DNA of 64,000 bases, from the NCBI RefSeq assembly GCF_022063185.1, contig NZ_CP091913.1:4937141-5001140 (forward strand). The letters are read 5' to 3'. Below, piece after piece: positions 59,683-64,000 of the stretch. This DNA comes from Nostoc sp. UHCC 0870. Its GTDB lineage: Bacteria > Cyanobacteriota > Cyanobacteriia > Cyanobacteriales > Nostocaceae. How positions within the stretch are numbered: the first letter of the stretch is position 1; each line of letters starts with the position of its first letter. Below the pieces are notes generated by a model. The model did not search any database. It had not been told where the DNA came from and saw only the letters and a program-made list of their open reading frames with translations. The position numbers and the translations under genes were made by a program.

Positions 59683-60588
59683 ATGTCTACCCAAACAATC
59701 GAAAGCATATACACCGATGGTGCTTGCACCGGTAATCCTGGCCCTGGAGGCTGGGGTGTTGTTGTCTATTTCAGTGATGGCTCAATTCATGAAATGGGTG
59801 ATGCCGCCAGTCATACTACGAATAATAAGATGGAAATGCAGGCTGCGATCGCCGCTTTACAATTTCTCCAGTCCTCTCGACAAACTGAACCTATCACCCT
59901 CTATACCGATAGCGAATACTTGATTAATTGCGTAACTAAATGGGTGAAAGGCTGGAAGCGAAAAGGCTGGAAAAAGGCAGATGGAAAACCAGTTCAAAAT
60001 CAAGACTTGCTAGAAACTCTCGATGAACTCAATAGCAAACAGGTTAACTGGCATCATGTGCGCGGTCATTCTGGTAACGTAGGTAACGAACGTTGTGATG
60101 TAATTGCTCGCAGCTTTGCCACTGGCAAAATCCCATCTCTACAACAATTATCTAATTCTAATGCTTACAAATCTTTACCTAATAACAGTGAAAATATTGT
60201 ATCAAAAGTACCTAATCATGTTACAACCTCTACAATAGTTAACAAAAAGACACAAGAAATCTCTACTTCCGCATCAAACATAATTGCTATGGAACTACCT
60301 ACCGCACACGCTGCGGCTACAGTCGAAGAACAGCCACCTGAACAAAGGGTTGAACAACTCCGTAACTTAGTTGAAACTCTACGTATTGCTGACGAAATTG
60401 CCGCTAAAGGCTACCTGATTACCAGTTCTGAATTAGCTTACTTGATGGATGTCCATGCTAGTGCTGTCACCAGTCGAGGAGACCAATGGCGATGGCGAAA
60501 TTGGATAGTCTCAAGGGTACGACGGGAAGGAAATCAAATTCTCTGGGAACTAGAAAGAGGCGATCGCCTGGGAGGTGAAGAAGAGTAA
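59683..60588 (+). CDS. rnhA: Ribonuclease HI with C-terminal extension
   Basis: The start taken is the ATG at 59683 (MSTQTIESIYTDGACTGNPG), giving 301 residues. Catalytic residues are Asp12, Glu51, Asp76 and Asp139, so the RNase H core (1-155) is complete. Basic residues WVKGWKRKGWKKADGKPV form the handle. After a Ser/Asn linker a further domain of about 85 residues follows (RVEQLRNLVETLRIADEIAAKGYLITSSELAYLMDVHASAVTSRG) that resembles a helix-turn-helix. The extension is not part of the bacterial standard enzyme. RNase HI removes RNA from RNA-DNA hybrids. Confidence 0.94.
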   Translation: MSTQTIESIYTDGACTGNPGPGGWGVVVYFSDGSIHEMGDAASHTTNNKMEMQAAIAALQFLQSSRQTEPITLYTDSEYLINCVTKWVKGWKRKGWKKADGKPVQNQDLLETLDELNSKQVNWHHVRGHSGNVGNERCDVIARSFATGKIPSLQQLSNSNAYKSLPNNSENIVSKVPNHVTTSTIVNKKTQEISTSASNIIAMELPTAHAAATVEEQPPEQRVEQLRNLVETLRIADEIAAKGYLITSSELAYLMDVHASAVTSRGDQWRWRNWIVSRVRREGNQILWELERGDRLGGEEE

Positions 60589-61168
60589 TGAGTGCTGAGT
60601 AATGAGTAATGAGTGCTGAGTAAGCTAGTCAGCTAGTTAGGAGTGTTGAGTTTTCAAGCAAGAACTGTTCAAGAATCAGAACTCAACACATATTTTTTTG
60701 ACGTTCTCACCGCCCTAAAAGTGCGGTGATTCTAAAAATCAGTTTTAAAATTTTAAAAAAATACAATATTCTCTCGAATATTATTTTTTTGTATTTTGAT
60801 ATACAATATTTATTAAATTTAGATTAAGATATTATTTACACAAATTTAATAACAGTTTCATTTACGGGCTATGAATACAGCTAAAACTGCTTTATATCCC
60901 TTAGATACTCTAATATTTACTTTCACTGAGCATTCTGTCAGTGGTATTGTGAGGAAACCGTCCAATTATTCAAAACTTTGATAGTTCGGAATTTATGGCG
61001 CATAGGCAATACCAACGAATTACTCCAACCGTCAAAACAAGGCGTAGTTGGTGTTATTGCTCAGTTGTGTAGGCGATCGCGTTTTGCCCACCGTAGCTAA
61101 ATCGCATCGGAAATTGCTATAAATTTAATTTTATTAAGAAACATCAAGATTTTGGCAAACTAGAGTAT
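60589..61168. other. Long spacer with STRR units and an orphan IS605-type end
   Basis: GAGTGCT-type units occupy 60587-60655. At about 60699-60734 a hairpin (CACCGC / GCGGTG around CCTAAAAGT) has the form of an IS200/IS605 right end but no tnpB is attached. The AT-rich part that follows has a 36-codon frame (60870-60980) without recognisable features. A GCGATCGC site is near 61072. No real gene is seen. Confidence 0.6.
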
Positions 61169-62365
61169 ATGCCTAATCAAATATCTACTCAAACCTTGTC
61201 TACTCAAACTCCTAGTTTATTCCTCACCCTCGCCATTGCCCCAGCAAAAGTGATGCGTGGGGTGAATGTATTGCCGTCAGCAGCCTTAGAAATTGCCAAA
61301 CTTGGCTCTCGTCCCTTAATTGTGGCAGGAAATAGCACCCTGGCTATTGTTCAGGAGAGTTTGCAGCCGATTTTAGAACACCAAAATCTGCACGTTACCC
61401 CAGTCTCCTATGGTGCTGACTGTTCGGAAGCTAGCTTAAAATCTCTGAGGAAGGCAGCGAAAGAACATAAAGCCGATGTGATTATCGGTGTTGGTGGCGG
61501 TAAAGCTTTAGATACAGCTAAATTAGTTGCACATCAGTTGCAGTTACCTGTCGCCACGATTCCCACGTCGGCGGCTACCTGTGCAGCTTGGACGGCTTTA
61601 TCGAATGTCTATTCTGAGGAAGGGGCATTTCTCTATGATGTGGGTTTGTCTCGCTGTCCCGATTTATTGATACTGGACTACGATTTAGTAAAAACAGCAC
61701 CACCACATACCTTAGTAGCAGGAATTGGGGATGCGATCGCTAAATGGTACGAAGCTTCAGTTAGTAGTGGGCATTTAGAACAGACTTTAATTATTGCCGC
61801 AGTCCAACAGGCGCGAGTTTTGCGGGATATTTTATTACAAAAGTCAGCCGCAGCCTTGGAAAATCCAGGCAGTGAAGTATGGCAAGAAGTTGTTGATGCT
61901 ACTGTCTTACTAGCTGGTGTCATTGGCGGCTTGGGTGGGGCGCAGTGTCGCACCGTTGCCGCCCATGCAGTCCATAATGGTCTAACTCACATTGCTGGAC
62001 ACAGTAGCATCCACGGCGAAAAAGTCGCCTACGGTATTTTAGTGCAGCTGCGTTTAGAAGAAATGGTACAAGGCAACCAACTGGCAGCCGCTTCTAGACA
62101 ACAATTGTTGAAATTCTATGCAGAGATTGGACTACCACAAAAATTAGCTGATTTGGGTTTGGGTAATATCACCCTCGGCGAGTTACAAACAGCCGCCGAA
62201 ATTTCTTTAGCACCCGAATCTGACATTCATCGACTACCATTTAAAGTTGCATTGGAACAATTGATGGCGGCGATGGTTTCTACTACTGCACCAACAGATA
62301 ATAGAGACTTAGTTAATCGTGTCTCCACCAGGGAAACAAGTGATGAAATAATGACTAATTCGTAA
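61169..62365 (+). CDS. Iron-containing alcohol dehydrogenase family (glycerol dehydrogenase-like)
   Basis: This 398-residue protein has the GldA-like fold. NAD binding is shown by VIIGVGGGKALDTAKLVA (residues 104-121) and ATIPTSAATCAAWTALSNV. Metal ligands fit Asp188 (GIGDAIAKW), His266 (or His269) in AAHAVHNGLTH, and His282 in SSIHGEKVAYG. GldA reduces dihydroxyacetone or oxidises glycerol; close cyanobacterial homologues are of uncertain substrate. An aminotransferase gene follows on the same strand after 125 bp with a heptamer array between. Confidence 0.88.
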   Translation: MPNQISTQTLSTQTPSLFLTLAIAPAKVMRGVNVLPSAALEIAKLGSRPLIVAGNSTLAIVQESLQPILEHQNLHVTPVSYGADCSEASLKSLRKAAKEHKADVIIGVGGGKALDTAKLVAHQLQLPVATIPTSAATCAAWTALSNVYSEEGAFLYDVGLSRCPDLLILDYDLVKTAPPHTLVAGIGDAIAKWYEASVSSGHLEQTLIIAAVQQARVLRDILLQKSAAALENPGSEVWQEVVDATVLLAGVIGGLGGAQCRTVAAHAVHNGLTHIAGHSSIHGEKVAYGILVQLRLEEMVQGNQLAAASRQQLLKFYAEIGLPQKLADLGLGNITLGELQTAAEISLAPESDIHRLPFKVALEQLMAAMVSTTAPTDNRDLVNRVSTRETSDEIMTNS

Positions 62366-62432
62366 TACTCTCTTCTGACAAGCAACAAGCAGAACTACAA
62401 ATTACTTTGACTGCTGAAAGCTAGTAAAAATA

Positions 62433-62463
62433 ATTTTGAATTTTGAATTTTGAATTTTGAATT
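62433..62463. repeat. ATTTTGA heptamer array
   Basis: Four ATTTTGA units and a partial one, the same unit as at 43831-43868. Next to it CCCCGAAGGGG forms a small palindrome 20 bases before the aminotransferase start. Confidence 0.9.
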
Positions 62464-62490
62464 CCCCGAAGGGGTTGACGAGGTTGAGGA

Positions 62491-63711
62491 ATGAGTTTGG
62501 ATTGGATTACCCCAGCAGATCGGATACAGCAACTACCACCTTATGTATTTGCCCGTCTCGATGAGTTAAAAGCTAAGGCTAGAGAACAAGGAATTGATTT
62601 AATTGATTTAGGGATGGGCAATCCCGATGGCGCGACACCACAACCAGTGGTAGAAGCAGCTATCAAGGCTTTGCAAGATCCCGCCAATCACGGTTATCCC
62701 CCCTTTGAAGGTACGGCCAGTTTTCGCCGTGCTATTACCAATTGGTATAAACGTCGCTATGGTGTGGTATTAGATCCTGATAGTGAAGCATTGCCTCTAT
62801 TGGGTTCTAAAGAAGGATTAACTCATCTAGCGATCGCATATATTAATCCTGGTGATGTGGTACTAGTGCCTTCCCCCGCCTATCCTGCCCATTTTCGCGG
62901 GCCAGTGATTGCTGGCGGTAAAGTCCACAGCTTGATTTTGAAGCCTGAGAATAATTGGTTAATTGATTTAGCCGCCATTCCTGAAGACGTTGCTAGACAA
63001 GCTAAGATACTGTATTTTAACTATCCCAGCAACCCCACAGCCGCCACCGCACCCCGCGAATTTTTTGAGGAAATCGTGGCGTTTGCGAGAAAGTATGAAA
63101 TTCTCTTAGTACATGACTTGTGTTATGCCGAGTTAGCTTTTGATGGTTATCAACCCACTAGCTTACTAGAAATTCCTGGGGCAAAAGATATTGGTGTAGA
63201 GTTCCATACCTTATCTAAAACCTATAATATGGCTGGTTGGCGTGTCGGGTTTGTGGTGGGAAATCGCCATGTAATTCAAGGCTTGCGGACACTCAAAACA
63301 AACTTAGATTATGGGATTTTTGCCGCCTTACAAACAGCCGCCGAGACAGCCTTACAACTACCTGATATTTACTTACACGAAGTACAACAACGCTACCGCA
63401 CCCGCCGGGATTTCCTCATTCAAGGGTTAGGACAGTTGGGTTGGGATATCCCCAAAACCAAAGCAACAATGTATTTGTGGGTGAAATGTCCTGTGGGTAT
63501 GGGTTCAACGGATTTTGCTTTGAACTTGTTGCAGCAGACAGGCGTTGTTGTTACCCCTGGTAATGCCTTTGGCGTTGCTGGTGAAGGGTATGTGCGTATT
63601 AGCTTGATTGCAGATTGCGATCGCTTGGGTGAAGCCTTAAATCGCATTCAGCAAGCTGGTATTCGCTATCAAACTGAAGCCGTTATTGCTGGTTCGGAAT
63701 TAGGAGTGTAA
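62491..63711 (+). CDS. PLP aminotransferase, LL-diaminopimelate or aspartate type
   Basis: This 406-residue fold-type I class I/II aminotransferase carries LIDLGMGNPDGATPQPVVEA near the start, NYPSNPTAATA for substrate binding, and the PLP lysine Lys243 in HTLSKTYNMAGWRVGF. Arg in EGYVRISLI binds the alpha-carboxylate. The LPPYVFARLDELKAKAREQG start is shared with proteins annotated as LL-diaminopimelate aminotransferases or ALT-like enzymes in cyanobacteria. The substrate cannot be fixed by eye. A second DapL may exist elsewhere. Confidence 0.88.
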   Translation: MSLDWITPADRIQQLPPYVFARLDELKAKAREQGIDLIDLGMGNPDGATPQPVVEAAIKALQDPANHGYPPFEGTASFRRAITNWYKRRYGVVLDPDSEALPLLGSKEGLTHLAIAYINPGDVVLVPSPAYPAHFRGPVIAGGKVHSLILKPENNWLIDLAAIPEDVARQAKILYFNYPSNPTAATAPREFFEEIVAFARKYEILLVHDLCYAELAFDGYQPTSLLEIPGAKDIGVEFHTLSKTYNMAGWRVGFVVGNRHVIQGLRTLKTNLDYGIFAALQTAAETALQLPDIYLHEVQQRYRTRRDFLIQGLGQLGWDIPKTKATMYLWVKCPVGMGSTDFALNLLQQTGVVVTPGNAFGVAGEGYVRISLIADCDRLGEALNRIQQAGIRYQTEAVIAGSELGV

Positions 63712-63806
63712 GTATGGCTATACTCCCATAAGGGATACAAAAATCAAAGCAGATAGGAATTGTTGTACATTGCCATCAAGAGCAACTAACAACTAATAAC
63801 TATAAT

Positions 63807-64000
63807 ATGAACTTTCGCGAAGAGTTTAAACTGCTGCTACGCGCTCGCTACCCCTTAATTTATATTCCCACCTATGAAGAGGAACGGGTAGAAGCAGCAA
63901 TCCGAGAAGAAGCCAACAATCAAGGGAATCGCCCCGTATATACTTGGGATTTTGTCGATGGCTATCAGGGAAACCCCAATGACGAGGGCTTTGGACGGCG
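63807..64000 (+). CDS. ycf46: Ycf46-like AAA ATPase, N-terminal part
   Basis: An ATG at 63807 opens a frame to the window end (64 residues). MNFREEFKLLLRARYPLIYIPTYEEERVEAAI is the usual start of Ycf46-type ATPases of cyanobacteria and red-algal plastids, with WDFVDGYQGNP following. The AAA core lies beyond the window. These proteins are linked to CO2 response and photosynthesis regulation. The partial state is due to the window edge. Confidence 0.85.
   Translation, partial: MNFREEFKLLLRARYPLIYIPTYEEERVEAAIREEANNQGNRPVYTWDFVDGYQGNPNDEGFGR

Noticed and set aside
60870..60980. A 36-codon frame in the spacer after rnhA
   Set aside because: Too short, without ribosome site or recognisable pattern; it may be a gene fragment but cannot be supported.
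1..64000. tRNA and rRNA genes, prophage or a complete CRISPR-Cas locus
   Set aside because: No cloverleaf with a GGTTCGAATCC-type arm, no rRNA segments, no phage structural genes and no cas genes were recognised apart from the tRNA-like part of tmRNA.

Overview
The window is chromosomal DNA of a filamentous cyanobacterium, most likely a Nostoc or Anabaena relative. The evidence is the phycobilisome core operon apcE-apcA-apcB-apcC, the split ATP synthase operon (atp1-I-H-G-F-D-A-C without beta and epsilon), chlI, cruF/cruG for myxol-type carotenoids, abundant GCGATCGC (HIP1) octamers, heptamer and octamer tandem repeats between genes, and a heme NO/O2 sensor with its kinase. From memory, the atp and apc blocks follow the order seen near the numbering origin of Anabaena sp. 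PCC 7120. No comparison was run.

Layout. 1-1.9 kb: the end of lysS, a tmRNA gene on the minus strand and a YefM/YoeB toxin-antitoxin pair. 1.9-3.8 kb: a lone CRISPR-like repeat, a hypothetical membrane protein and a small two-gene cassette. That cassette lies between two directly repeated copies of the atpC 3' end. 3.8-10.2 kb: the atp operon on the minus strand. 10.7-14.1 kb: a methyltransferase, an orphan polymorphic-toxin nuclease tip with a probable immunity protein, and a PIN toxin with its antitoxin. 14.7-19.8 kb: apcE, apcA, apcB and apcC.

19.9-39 kb is accessory in character: AT-rich, sparsely packed and holding two insertion sequences (IS66-type and a TnpB-only IS605-type). It carries a 2OG-Fe(II)-type oxygenase, a methyltransferase paired with a heme-oxygenase-like diiron enzyme, an H-NOX sensor with an HNOBA histidine kinase, two GT4 glycosyltransferases, a membrane protein/lipoprotein/FHA operon, a single-module NRPS (C-A-PCP-TE) and a MurG-like glycosyltransferase. 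This is the most likely place for undescribed metabolism or signalling. No single operon unites these genes, so a joint pathway is inference.

39-64 kb is mostly housekeeping: ftsW, chlI, rplU-rpmA, cruF-cruG, a periplasmic amidase, recJ, a RecB-like nuclease, def, ftsX, a Ser/Thr kinase fused to a formylglycine-type domain, rnhA with a C-terminal extension, an iron-type alcohol dehydrogenase, an LL-DAP-type aminotransferase and the start of a Ycf46-like ATPase. Small toxin-antitoxin pairs (VapBC twice, and an antitoxin-like gene with a truncated aspartyl protease), Uma2 and short repeats are interspersed. No tRNA, rRNA, complete CRISPR array or prophage was recognised.
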